From Takakia lepidozioides (taxonomy: Eukaryota; Streptophyta; Takakiopsida; Takakiales; Takakiaceae): 64,000 bases of DNA. The position numbers were made by a program, and so were the translations under genes. The stretch spans positions 32,116,001 through 32,180,000 of the forward strand of contig CM060731.1 of NCBI GenBank assembly GCA_030704615.1, read 5' to 3'. The notes beneath the pieces are model-generated. The model searched no databases. It saw only the letters and a list, made by a program, of their open reading frames with translations, and had not been told where the DNA came from. Shown one piece after another: positions 54,895-64,000 of this stretch (position 1 is the first letter of the stretch; every line of letters begins with the position of its first letter).

Positions 54895-55440
54895 ATATCG
54901 TCGTCTGTCACAAACCGGCCAGTGCCTAGATTGACAGCTGTAATGTAAGAGAATACAACAAAGAAGAGGACAAAGGGCTCAACCTCACTGATGGGTTCAA
55001 TCTTGAGCTGTCGTGACAATCTCACCCGTTATTGACAATATTGCAACACCAAGCTGAGCAATGCGCCCCACTAAGAGCTCATTTGCTTTGGTGAAGGCAC
55101 TCTGTCCAAAGGTTATTTTTTCCTCTTTGTATCCAAGGACATTTTATGTCCATTACCTATAAAGTTCTGGAGGCCACTGTCCCCCACTGTCCCTCTTTGT
55201 TAACAAAAATAAAAAAAATAAAAAAAGACAACAATGGCTTATTGGATGTTGTCCAACATGGGAGGGGGGTTGAGGGGAGAATGTGGGGTGAATGAGAGAC
55301 AGGTAAAGATGAAAAGAGACATCTGTGCTCATAAGATGTGATTTTGTGACGTCACATCTGGGTGACAAGTACAGTGTGAGAAAATGTATTCAAGAGATAT
55401 TTGCTGCAGCGGTGTGGTCATAGAGCCCATTGACAGAACA
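54895..55440. other. No recognisable gene
   Basis: No supported feature. A T/A-rich stretch lies at about 55198-55225. Confidence 0.4.
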
Positions 55441-55795
55441 CAAGGGAATGGGCACTATCTTTGTGAGGGGCTCACTCTAGTAGTGGGACTTACCTTGGTA
55501 TAAGCAATTGGTTTGGGCTTTCCAGATTGACTATAGAAAGCCCTTCACACAAACATCAATTGATGTTTGTCGAGCTGCCTAGCTGCCTAGGCTCAGCCTC
55601 AAGATTTTGAAAGTTGGTGAACAGAGGTGCAATGACTATATTCTTGATGGTCCTAAACTAGAGGGACGTTGCTCACTGATAAAATACCCCGGACATTGTA
55701 TCAGAAAATGGGCCACCCCACACATCGGGCATTGAGCATCTCCCTTTCCTCTTTGCAACTGTTTACTTTCCAAAGGTACACTCCCCACCCAGTCT
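55440..55795 (-). mobile_element. LINE 3' fragment
   Basis: On the minus strand this matches the C-terminal part of the LINE family at 42-50 kb: L-Q-R-G-K-G-D-A-Q-C-P-M-C-G, H-F-L-I-Q-C-P-G-Y, a serine-proline segment, and the tail with aaggtaagtcccactac and gagtgagcccctcacaaag. It abuts the psbS fragment and replaces the second half of that gene. Confidence 0.75.
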
Positions 55796-55940
55796 AGTGC
55801 AGAGGGTACGTAGGCCATTCCATACAGTGTGAGAGAGAACATGAAAGAGAGATGAGATGAAACCATGTCCATACAGTAGTCCAAGAGCTTCTGCCCTGGA
55901 CTCCAGTGGTAATACTGTAAGATGGTAATGTAAATCTCAC

Positions 55941-56195
55941 CTCCTGTATTCAAGCCCAGTGCACTGCGTACACCCCAGCCAAAGGGATTGATAGCTCTGT
56001 CTAACCCAGTTGTGATCTTATCCACAAACCAGCCCCGGTCACCAAGACCTCCAATTGCACCCGCCACTATTAAGAGGATGAAGACAAGTAACAACGGCTC
56101 TGTTTCAAACAGAGGGATGTGAGTTTCCACTCCAAATTTGAGCCAGAACACCGTCACCGTTCCATGTCAGAGCTTCCCATTGCAACGATGTGTGT
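55941..56195 (-). pseudogene. psbS: PsbS (photosystem II 22-kDa) fragment
   Basis: The minus-strand reading gives E-A-L-T...G-V-L-A-Q, then (one frame over) V-E-T-H-I-P-L-F-E-T-E-P-L-L-L-V-F-I-L-L, G-A-I-G-G-L-G-D-R-G-W-F-V-D-K, T-T-G-L-D-R-A-I-N-P and G-V-R-S-A-L-G-L. This is the second transmembrane helix and stromal linker of PsbS, the thylakoid protein that senses low lumen pH and switches on energy-dependent quenching. PsbS has four helices in two similar halves; only the end of the first half is here. A good donor (GGAG|gtgaga) follows at 55940. A single-base frameshift after V-L-A-Q and the LINE scrap downstream mark it as a dead fragment. Confidence 0.85.
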
Positions 56196-57157
56196 GCTCT
56201 ATGAAACAGAGACTGCTGCACCAATCAGGAGCTTGGAGAGACAGAACACAAACACAATATTAGTAATGTTCTATATCATCATGCAACCACCTCCAAGATG
56301 TGGTCCATCTTGTTTATAGGTACCCTTGTCACTTCTTTGCTACCTAGATACACATATTTATATAATTTGTTCGTTGGATAACTCTCAACTAATTGCCAAT
56401 ATGCAAAAAAAGTGCCAATCATCCTAGTTCAAAGAACTGAAGAAAATCTTTAAAATAATTCTATATTGGAAAACGAGTTATGACCTGAATTTATTTTAAG
56501 GGTCAAGTGATTTGGGTACCCAAGGGTATGAAACCATTCTTTGTGGGTGTGAGTCCAAGGATACGACAAATGTTATTGCATTGATGGGCTTCCACACATC
56601 TCTTCATCCCGGGCTCACTCCAATTTGTTCTTGTTTTGTCATAATGCAATGCGTCCTTACAATGCGCAGCAGGGTCGCGTAACCAAAATTCTTTGAACCC
56701 GTTGGCATCCCTGTTTGCACACCTTGCAAATCGGTGACCATGAGCAAGCCTTTGGAACGATGGTATGTCCAGTGTGAAAATGCATGGAGGGTTGCGGCAT
56801 ACTCCTTTGTATTCACATAATTCAAATTGTTGGAATGTCTGATCCAATTGCCCTCCAAATACTTCTCCATGTTATAATATTTTGATCCAACCCTCAATAT
56901 AGACACCAATGTGAATTGCACAGTCTTGTATTCGCACATATGTCGCCTCTGATCACTGTTGGATAAAAACACAACAATTGAAAATGTCGTGTCAGCAAGT
57001 GATAGCACATTAGATATGTAGAGAGCCCTATGCAACTTTTGCGTCACATGTGATCTTTTAAACCGCATTACCACCAACACATTATATGGAATAATATGGA
57101 GAAATCCTAAAAGTACTTACTACAACTTCACGTTTATACACTCTATTATGTTAGTAC

Positions 57158-57440
57158 CAATGTTGGGCGGATCTAAACCTTTTTGTAATATCCGCGGGTT
57201 CCAAATATTACCAATATGACAAAGAGCAGATCCGGGTATGCGTCCACTTACTAAGTTTAGGGCTGAGATCTGCCAGGTATTGACGGGTATTGGCTGGATA
57301 TCCGTCGGGTATTACACTGGGTATAGGATTTTTTCTTTCGTATTTTCATATTGGCCGCTTATGCATCTAACCCGGATACTGAAAAATGCCGGTTCCATTC
57401 GGGGTCGATATCCTGATGACTCTATATACGCCCAACACTG
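57158..57440. mobile_element. hAT-like MITE, first of tandem pair
   Basis: The left end CAATGTTGGGCGGATC and right end CGCCCAACACTG form a terminal inverted repeat. GTTAGTAC flanks it at 57150-57157 and 57441-57448. The 283-bp interior has no ORF and is rich in gg.tat and tccg words. It lies in an intron of the alpha-kinase gene remnant. Confidence 0.8.
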
Positions 57441-57456
57441 GTTAGTACGTTAGTAC

Positions 57457-58392
57457 CAGTGTTGGGCGGTTACCTGCCTGGCCCCGGGTAACCGCCGGTT
57501 CCGGTTATGTGGAACCGGACCGGAACCGGACCCGCCTGTGCAGAACCGGAACCGGAACCGGAACCACTCATTGGGGATTGTGTGGGAACCGGAACCGGCG
57601 GTTCCAGCTACGACCACATGTGTGGGAACTGGCGGTTCCAGCTCCAAAGCGGTTCCGGTTCCGGTTCCGGTCCACCCGTGGGCTGTAGCCCTAAATGGGG
57701 CTGTAGCCCTGAATGTCTCTAGTACCTACCAAAGCGCTTCTAAGTCCGGTTCTTGGTTCTTGACCCCAAGGTGGGGCTGGTGGGCCCAGGGAAAAACTTA
57801 TTTAATGCTCTTAAGCTCCTGAGATCCTGGGTTCAATGCTTGAAGGCCATGAGATTCTATGTTCAATGCTTCAGCGCCATGAGATCTTGGGTTCAATCTC
57901 CAGCTCCATGATATCCAGCTCCATGATATCCTGGCTAAGTTCATTAATAAAATGTTTGAAGATGCCAATACTTGCCAGGTAGCTGAATAGTACTTTCGAC
58001 CCATAAAATTTTACCCATTTTCTTCTACCAGTTTATTTAGAGTATTTTTGTTTGTTTTTTTGTGTTAGTGAAAACTAACAAAATCGTTGGATTTTAGTTC
58101 AAATATGTGAATACACTGCTATTTAATCTACCGGACTGATAAAATATTTTAAATCTAATTAAATTAAACAAATATATTTTTAAAATAGAACCGGAACCTA
58201 ACCGGAACCGATGGTTTTTATCAGCAACTAACCGGTAACCGGAACCGCCCCCATGTTTAAAAGTTGGATCCGGAACCGGACAGGAACCGGCTCAATAAAA
58301 AAAACCGGAACCGGATCCGGAACCGTCTCTTGAAATAATTTTGGAACCGGAACCGAAGGTTCCTTCACAAATGCAAGAACCGCCCAACACTG
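57457..58392. mobile_element. hAT-like element, second of tandem pair
   Basis: The ends CAGTGTTGGGCGGTT and its inverse complement (aaccgcccaacactg, with an extra base) are flanked by GTTAGTAC at 57449-57456 and 58393-58400. The interior contains dense ccggttccggtt / aaccggaaccgg arrays near both ends, probably transposase-binding subterminal repeats, and no transposase. It uses the same target octamer as the element at 57158-57440. Confidence 0.85.
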
Positions 58393-58928
58393 GTTAGTAC
58401 CCTCTTATAAGCATAATATGAATTAGCCTCCACCAACCCATCATGTATGGTGAACTTCTTGACAAATTCGGATGAAAACTTGCTTACAACCACTTCTCAT
58501 TGAATCCCTTGACTTTCAATCAGTAGACGAATCGTTGAATACAGTATACAACCTTCCAATTTCGCGGTTGAACTCCCTTGCCATTAGAGCTGCCACTGTT
58601 TGCACCTCCATTTGCTCACAGTAGGCCTCCAATGAGTGCAGTCGGCTCACATCTTGCCCAAGAGGTGTTTTGAATCTCTTCACCACCATGTGTCTGCATG
58701 CATGTGGTTGGGCACTATATGATGGTAGAAGAGTACTCGACAAACATGTATTGCCAAAATGTATCATCCCGCAAAGCTCTGAAACGAATTGCATCCCAGA
58801 TTTTATGTCAAGCTCCGAAATTTTGTCTCAGTATGTTCGTCAATAGAGCATTTGCCAACCCATTGTGCTGCTCAAATTGTTCTTCTCATGATACTCACTT
58901 GGTGGTTGGTGCACAATGGCATGGTAGG

Positions 58929-59243
58929 CCCAGTCACCGCGAACGGAAAACGAGTTCACAAAATCAATGCTTGAAAACGTAAAAAAACGGGCGTTCTCAT
59001 AGAAGAGGAAATTAGAAAACGTAACAGAAAACGGCATGAGCAACGAACGTAGTTGCCTGATTTCGACAGAATCTGTTCTAGCAGGGCTCTAGGGTTTGTT
59101 GCCCGATTTTTCATCCAGTCAAATTGTGGATGAAACAATTATCATCCAAACCTAAACGTTTTCCCTACGTTTCTTTTTTCTTACAGCAGGAACGTCAGAA
59201 ACGACGTTCTCCTAAGTCTCTCAGGACGTTCACGGTGACTGGG
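58929..59243. mobile_element. MITE inside an alpha-kinase exon
   Basis: The ends CCCAGTCACCGCGAACG and (inverse complement) CCCAGTCACCGTGAACG form 17-base inverted repeats with one mismatch, flanked by ATGGTAGG at 58921-58928 and 59244-59251. The 315-bp interior has several gaaaacg/cgttttc words and no ORF. 8-bp duplications fit hAT-type elements. Removing it joins W-P-Y-H directly to A-I-V-H in the kinase reading frame on the minus strand. Confidence 0.85.
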
Positions 59244-61480
59244 ATGGTAGGGCCACCTTATCGTTCCATCAGCAGAGAAAGGATTCTGTGCGATCTGCAC
59301 TGTTGAAGCCGCCATCTCCTCCAGCTCTAGCTTCCCATTAGTGGCCAATATGTTGAAAAGATCGTCCAAAGTAGTGGGCAACCTGCGCTCACATGCAAGT
59401 TGCAGATAGAAGTGACCAGTACAGTGGAGGTTTTGCAAAAGACAGTTCAACAAACGTGTACCACCGACGAGAGGTTATGATCTTTTTCCTTTGTTCTTGA
59501 TGAGGAGCAAAACTGTATTAAATTTTATGTGGGACACTTCGAATACCCTCTATGTGCAAAGTGCACATCAAGTGGACTCAAAAAGTAGCGATCTGGCGCA
59601 CTGTACAGGATTTAAGGTCGACCACGGCAGAGTTCAAGCTACTTACTTGTACTTGATCTGAGTTGCTGGTTCGTGTGAAATCGTATGCCACAGAGGCCTC
59701 TCAGGGGTTACACGCAGGTTCACGAACTTACTCAATGTCTGGCCTACACCCACCTGCATGGATTGCGAGATACTGTTGCAGGGCACAGTGACCACGATGT
59801 CAACTAGTTTTTCGATGTTGTTCAACTCGTCTTGCTGGATCCAGTTTCCTTGAAAACACTGATCATTTTTTTAGTGCTATCATTAATATGACAAAAGAGA
59901 TAGCAAATTGTTTGACGGTCGTCTTGAAGGACTTTGAGCAGAGTATCAATGTTGCGGCCTTTTAAGTCGCCAGTTGGATGATTGTCCCATACTCCGTCAT
60001 GAAATTGCTTGCCATGGCATGGACGTCACCAATGTGCACAAGCACACGAGTCTTCGAACTCCAGCTAAGAGTTACAACGCGCTCGAGGCCAGAGAAGACG
60101 TCCTCAGCTTCATCGCCACCCTAGTCTGTACGTCAATTGATATAATCATCAGATTCTAACTGTCCATTGAATCAATTTCAGATGGGGAGCTGTGAAAGAG
60201 ACCAAAAAATATATCGTTTGTCATGTTTCATTATCGACTCCGCTACAGATTCCCACCCTCGTAAAGAGAAATGTCTAGAACAGTCTAGCAAGGACATTCT
60301 TCAAATAAGGCCAAACGGGGGCGTAAGATATAATGCTGATAAGTATTATTGGGGAGAAGTAGATCATGGTACAACACCTGCTCTTACTCTTGATAAAGCT
60401 CTGACAAAGACGCTCTCCCGACCCGAAAAATCGTTCGTAAAGTCGCACATCTCAACCTCATCTTTGTCAATCCCTGCATAATCTCTATACGGTACAAAGG
60501 CAACCCGCAACTTCAGATCGGACCATGCCTTCTTGACCTCAGCTGCAATCTCCGTAACTTTCTCCTTTACCGAGTCATTCTTTCGGGAGCGTCTTATCGA
60601 TACTATAATTCAAGATAGGTTACTATACTGCATATAGAGAGGAAAAGCTCTAGAAAATTGTTTTCAGAGATCTTTCATGCAAATTAGTCGAGTTAGAATT
60701 GCCTCGTTATGTGAGGAACATAGATTGTAAGAGAGTTACCTGCATGCTGCCTGTTGCGTCCACCAGGAAGGCGAGATCCGCTCCTGTGACTTGCTTATCA
60801 ATTTCTTCAACTCAATTACTTGTTCGTTCACTTTTTTTTTCCTCTCCTGGCCTGGTGTGGTCGACGTGGGTGCACCAATGCTGCCTTTCAACTTTAATAA
60901 TTCTGCAACCTGCCGCTCTAGGTCTTGGTTTCGCTGGTGAACTGCTACAGATGCTGAGCTGAGGCCTGGAGCTGAGACCTTGAGCTGAGGCCGGGAATGC
61001 GTGGCCGGCATGGGTGCACCGATGCTGCATTTTAACTTTAACTCTGCAAGCTGCCGCTCTAGGTCTTGATTTCTCTGGTGAACTGCTACAGATGCTGCTA
61101 CAGTCGGGTCGTGCATCTTATGAGCATGCATATCCTCAGACTTGTGAGTGCTGTATACAACGATTATTACTGCTCCGGCTCACGTCGACAAACCTTATTA
61201 GGCGACCTTCTTCTGTAGGAACTGTTTAATGTTGTGATTCTCATTGAAATGCTTAGGTATCACACCGCTACAGCATCCAAGAGGCAGCCAAGCTTCAGAG
61301 CTTCCGATCACAAGCCCTAAATGTGCCTATCGTCTTTCTCTTCAATAAATCAGTGTCTTGAATACGTAAACTAGACCAAGGTGGATAGTTAGGACATGAA
61401 GGCCGATACGTACAAGATTTCTTGAGCCGATTGTCTTGGAGTAGTCTAGCCCGCGTGCCTTGAGGTTGAAACAGTGAAGT

Positions 61481-62740
61481 ATGGAGACTATTAGAGAAGG
61501 AACAATTGAAGGGCCTTCACCTAGCACGAGCGCTGACAACAGTACGTCACTGGCCGCCACACGAGTAAATTATCAAGATCGTTCGATTCTTGCAAGCCGG
61601 AGCACTGCTTATTCAGATGCTGAAGTGCAGAAGCGAAATAAGGAGCTTGAGCGGCTAATATTGAGTCTGACTACTGCTGGAGACATTCCAGGCGCCGTGA
61701 CACCAGTTTCTTCCTTTCCACAGCAAGCTGAAGGTTACGAGCCATTGGATGCGAAAGCGAGAGAGAAACCATCAGGAGTCGCAGCTAAATCAACCTCTCC
61801 TCAATCTCAAAATAACCCGCGGAAGAATGACGATCTGAAGCGGCAGAGTGCCAGGATTAACCAACAGCGAAATGAGGTGGGAATTAACTACCCTGATCAA
61901 ATTTGCCTGCAGTAGATTATCAGATGATGATGAAACCCTGTAAGACTTTATTTACAACATGCACAATGGGTGAAAGTGCATAGGATGAGAAGTTCCCAAA
62001 AAGGGGGGGGGGAGGAACAAGAAACAAGAGAAGAAAACAAAAAGCAAAGTAAACAAAGTAGATTATCAGAAGCCCGACTGCCAGAAAGTGGACACTGAAG
62101 GTAAGAGCCAACCCAGGGGCGCCTGTTTCCCTCCGTTCTCCTGCAATTCAACAACGAAATGATGAAATAGAGCGAAAACTTGCGCAGTTAGAAGCAAAGA
62201 AGAATTCCAATAACACGGTCCTTAGTACGCCACTCAAGCAATTCAGCAGCGAAATGTAGAGCTAGAATGGAAACATGCGGGGACAATTGGGACTAGAAGT
62301 GGACAAATCTTCAAGTCCCGTCCACAGTCAATCACAAAACAAAATCTGAAGAGGCCACTTGCGGAGATAAGGGAGAAGGGAAGTAATGAACATTCGCTTA
62401 CAGCACGTCTTCATTATCGATTTCACATGATCCCTTCTTGTAAGTACTGTGTACAAGTAACAGGGCATCAACGGTCTTGACAGTAGAAATACTGAAGAGA
62501 CTCTGTCGCCGGCTTGCAGGTCTACATCGACATGGTAAAGGAGAAAGTGGCGGATATCGCCAATGGCATCAAGAAGGATTACTCGCAGTTAGCGCTGCGT
62601 GTTGCATTTGCACTTTATCGAGACTATGGAGACCGTGCCCAAGATGACGCTGATACCTGCAACTTCACAAGCAGCTTCGAGGATCGAGAAAGTGTCTTCG
62701 TCAGAGCTGTTACAAGAGTGCAGACAGGTGGTCGATTCGT
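61481..62740 (+). pseudogene. Coiled-coil / VWA paralogue, truncated
   Basis: The frame 61481-61915 begins with a serine-rich segment and contains V-Q-K-R-N-K-E-L-E-R-L. Further copies of the repeat follow at about 61855 (N-Q-Q-R-N-E-V), 62143 (I-Q-Q-R-N-D-E-I-E-R-K-L-A-Q-L) and 62241 (I-Q-Q-R-N-V-E-L-E-W-K), each in a different frame. An exon at 62520-62730 after cttgcag gives V-Y-I-D-M-V-K-E-K-V-A-D-I-A-N-G-I, then L-R-V-A-F-A-L-Y-R-D-Y-G-D and R-E-S-V-F-V-R-A-V, the same VWA part as 60579-60378 in the minus-strand gene. The expected metal site may be F-I-I-D-F-T-stop-S at about 62412-62435. No kinase part follows. It is divergently transcribed from its paralogue. Confidence 0.7.
61925..62055 (-). 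repeat. Interspersed repeat inserted in VWA paralogue
   Basis: Same repeat as at 14600-14730 (gtaagactttatttacaaca, gatgagaagttcccaaaaag, G-run, acaagaaacaagagaagaaa). The gattatcaga word before it (61915-61924) recurs after it (62061-62070), a likely target-site duplication, so it interrupts the coiled-coil region of the paralogue. Confidence 0.65.
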
Positions 62741-62829
62741 CCATCGCATACCGTTTCCGTTTTCCCTCATTTTGCAACTAACTTTTCTATGGTCTCGTCA
62801 GAAGGTCCTACATTTCAAGTGAAGGCATA

Positions 62830-64000
62830 GCTCGTGATCTCGATCTGCTACAATTTGATCCATGTGCATTACTTCGCAGTACTTGCAAATATTTGGCTAA
62901 TGTCTTGATTCCGTGCCACCAGATTTGTGTTATGATTATGGCCTGTTTGCTTTAGTTCTGGTTGAAAATGAAGAGTTGAAGGGCGACTGCAGGTGGGGTC
63001 ATCAGCAACAAAGGTTAAGACTATTTGGTTGGTTCTCTTCTGTAGAAGAGAGACTATGTATCATGTTGAAGTTAATGGAGAAAATGTGGTCAAAAAATCT
63101 TACACAGTGTCAAGGCTCATATGGGTGTGTTGTACTGAGTCATGCCCCTTGGAGTCACCACCCCTTATGTTTTGCCAAAGCAAGGGAGCCCATTGCATTT
63201 GAGGCTAGTTTTATCTGAATACTTTGGGCTTTGCCATCTTTAGGTGGCATCTACTTCCACTGGTGAAATGGGTTAGACTTGGTTTCAAGCCCATTGGTAG
63301 TTTATGGCGCAAGGTCCTAGGCCTCAAAATGAATGAAGTCAAATTGTTCTTAACAAGGGTGACATGTCCTAAACTAGTGAGGACCATGATAACATTGCTA
63401 TGTGGGATGTGTAAATAGTGTAAACCTTTTCTATCAAACCTTTGCTGTGATGTCCTCTCCCATTCTTCATAACTGGACCTTGATCGATGCTCTCTGTGCT
63501 GGCTTCAGTGGCACTGGCTGTGAATTTTTGAGCCCTCCTTCCTCCCCTTCTACCTCTGTCACATCACCTTCCTGTACCTCTCCAACCCTGTCCGCTGTCA
63601 TCTCTTCATTTCTCACTGTCAATTCCGTCGCCCCTCCCCAGAGTCACTTCTGCTAGCCAGCTTGCTGTTCTCAAAATCCCTATCTACAGCTATGTCGCCC
63701 TACTAACGATCCTGAGAGAACAAAAAGAGGTCCAATTCTTTTTTCTTTGCAGGAGCCAGAGCGCCCCCAAGAACCATGGGTCACATGAAGTGTAAATTGT
63801 GCCAACATATGTATTTGGTACTTATGACTACCAAGGGATAATCATACAGCCTCTGTCTGTCTGTCTCTGTCCAGAAAGAGCGCAAGATCCATTGTCTAGA
63901 AGGCTATGGCAAGGGAAGTCATGAGTAGCATCATCCTCCTCCAGTCCTTTTACCTGTTGGAGATGGAACTTTGGACAGTCATAACCTCTCTTGTCCTTCT
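62830..64000. other. No recognisable gene
   Basis: Short plus-strand frames (62913-63218, 63402-63656) have no family resemblance; the second is serine-rich. A gtctgtctgtctctgtcc simple repeat lies at about 63854-63871. The sequence ctagaaggctatggcaaggg...catgagtagca near 63895-63930 resembles a decayed LINE 3' end. Confidence 0.4.

Larger units (their letters stand above)
56503..61131 (-). pseudogene. Coiled-coil / VWA / alpha-kinase protein gene
   Basis: Minus-strand pieces, in order. (1) 61131-60830: two Q-R-N-Q-D-L-E-R-Q repeats predicting a coiled coil. (2) About 60790-60739: V-T-G-A-D-L-A-F-L-V-D-A-T-G-S-M, the VWA start with the metal-site D-x-T-G-S. (3) 60579-60378: V-K-E-K-V-T-E-I-A-A-E-V, L-R-V-A-F-V-P-Y-R-D-Y. 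(4) 60120-59754: G-G-D-E-A-E-D-V-F-S-G-L-E and C-H-G-K-Q-F-H-D. (5) 59382-59244: I-A-Q-N-P-F-S-A-D-G-T-I-R. (6) 58693-58553: M-V-V-K-R-F-K (catalytic Lys) and M-E-V-Q. (7) 56955-56503: Y-L-E-G-N-W, H-A-F-S-H-W-T-Y, V-T-D-L-Q-G-V, R-D-P-A-A-H-C, H-Q-C-N-N-I-C. This order matches VWA-alpha-kinases (vwkA type), serine/threonine kinases unrelated to ordinary ones. At least four frameshifts, and a MITE in piece 5, break it. Confidence 0.8.

Noticed and set aside
57507-57822. Plus-strand ORFs with G-T-G-T-G repeats
   Set aside because: They are translations of the ccggttccggtt subterminal arrays of the hAT element, not proteins.
58400-58510. Additional alpha-kinase exon with S-S-E-F-V-K-K-F-T-I-H-D
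   Set aside because: The minus-strand reading is open and protein-like, but it does not align with any part of the alpha-kinase fold and has no clear splice sites.
60167-60481. Plus-strand ORF of 104 residues over the VWA exon
   Set aside because: It overlaps the minus-strand VWA exon, which has clear family motifs, so part of this frame is a shadow. The remaining part resembles nothing.
1-64000. CRISPR arrays, operons or bacterial promoters
   Set aside because: No regular repeat-spacer array was seen, and introns, PPR, PsbS and LINE sequences show a eukaryotic nuclear genome.

Overview
The window looks like nuclear DNA of a land plant, most likely a seed-free one such as a fern. Three things point that way: plant-only gene pieces (pentatricopeptide repeats, an organellar single-stranded-DNA-binding PDF motif, PsbS, AP2-type domains), multi-exon genes with ordinary GT-AG introns, and a heavy load of decayed transposons. 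The species is an inference from gene style, not proven. Very little is an intact single-ORF gene. The real genes were found by joining exons across frames, so positions of unconfirmed splice sites are approximate.

Layout. 0-5.8 kb: decayed PPR repeats interleaved with OSB-type PDF segments, split by a CACTA element (3056-3907) with 3-bp target duplications. 5.8-8.7 kb: 3' half of an L1-type LINE, plus strand. 8.9-11.3 kb: unrecognised AT-rich ORFs joined to a broken RNase H module, then a coiled-coil ORF. 11.3-18.7 kb: mostly gene-free, with an L1 3' end, a MITE and SINE pieces. 18.7-20.4 kb: tandem decayed PDF-motif segments on the minus strand. 20.8-24.2 kb: 5' half of an L1-type LINE, minus strand. 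24.56-25.2 kb: a hAT-like element. 25.5-35.7 kb: a direct duplication of about 5 kb; each copy holds an AP2-like multi-exon gene (copy 1 frameshifted, copy 2 open) and an intact 143-residue solitary RNase H ORF behind a minisatellite. 36.0-39.9 kb: an eight-exon KIAA0930/DUF2045 homologue on the minus strand. 39.9-50.5 kb: head-to-tail fragments of a second LINE family whose junctions are CT microsatellites. 51.3-53.1 kb: a tandem duplication containing a SINE. 53.2-54.3 kb: a CpG-dense CACTA-like element. 54.7-54.9 kb: a complete tRNA-derived SINE. 55.4-56.2 kb: a LINE scrap and a psbS fragment. 56.5-61.1 kb: a coiled-coil / von Willebrand A / alpha-kinase gene, minus strand, broken by frameshifts and by a MITE inside a kinase exon. 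61.5-62.8 kb: a head-to-head partial paralogue. 62.8-64.0 kb: nothing assigned.

The most interesting content is the VWA-alpha-kinase pair at 56.5-62.8 kb, with its nested DNA transposons, two of which sit in tandem in the same 8-bp target. Next come the duplicated AP2/RNase H block, the SINE family, and the CT-targeted LINE arrays. No operon-style organisation, CRISPR array or functional tRNA/rRNA gene was seen. Promoters could not be assigned.
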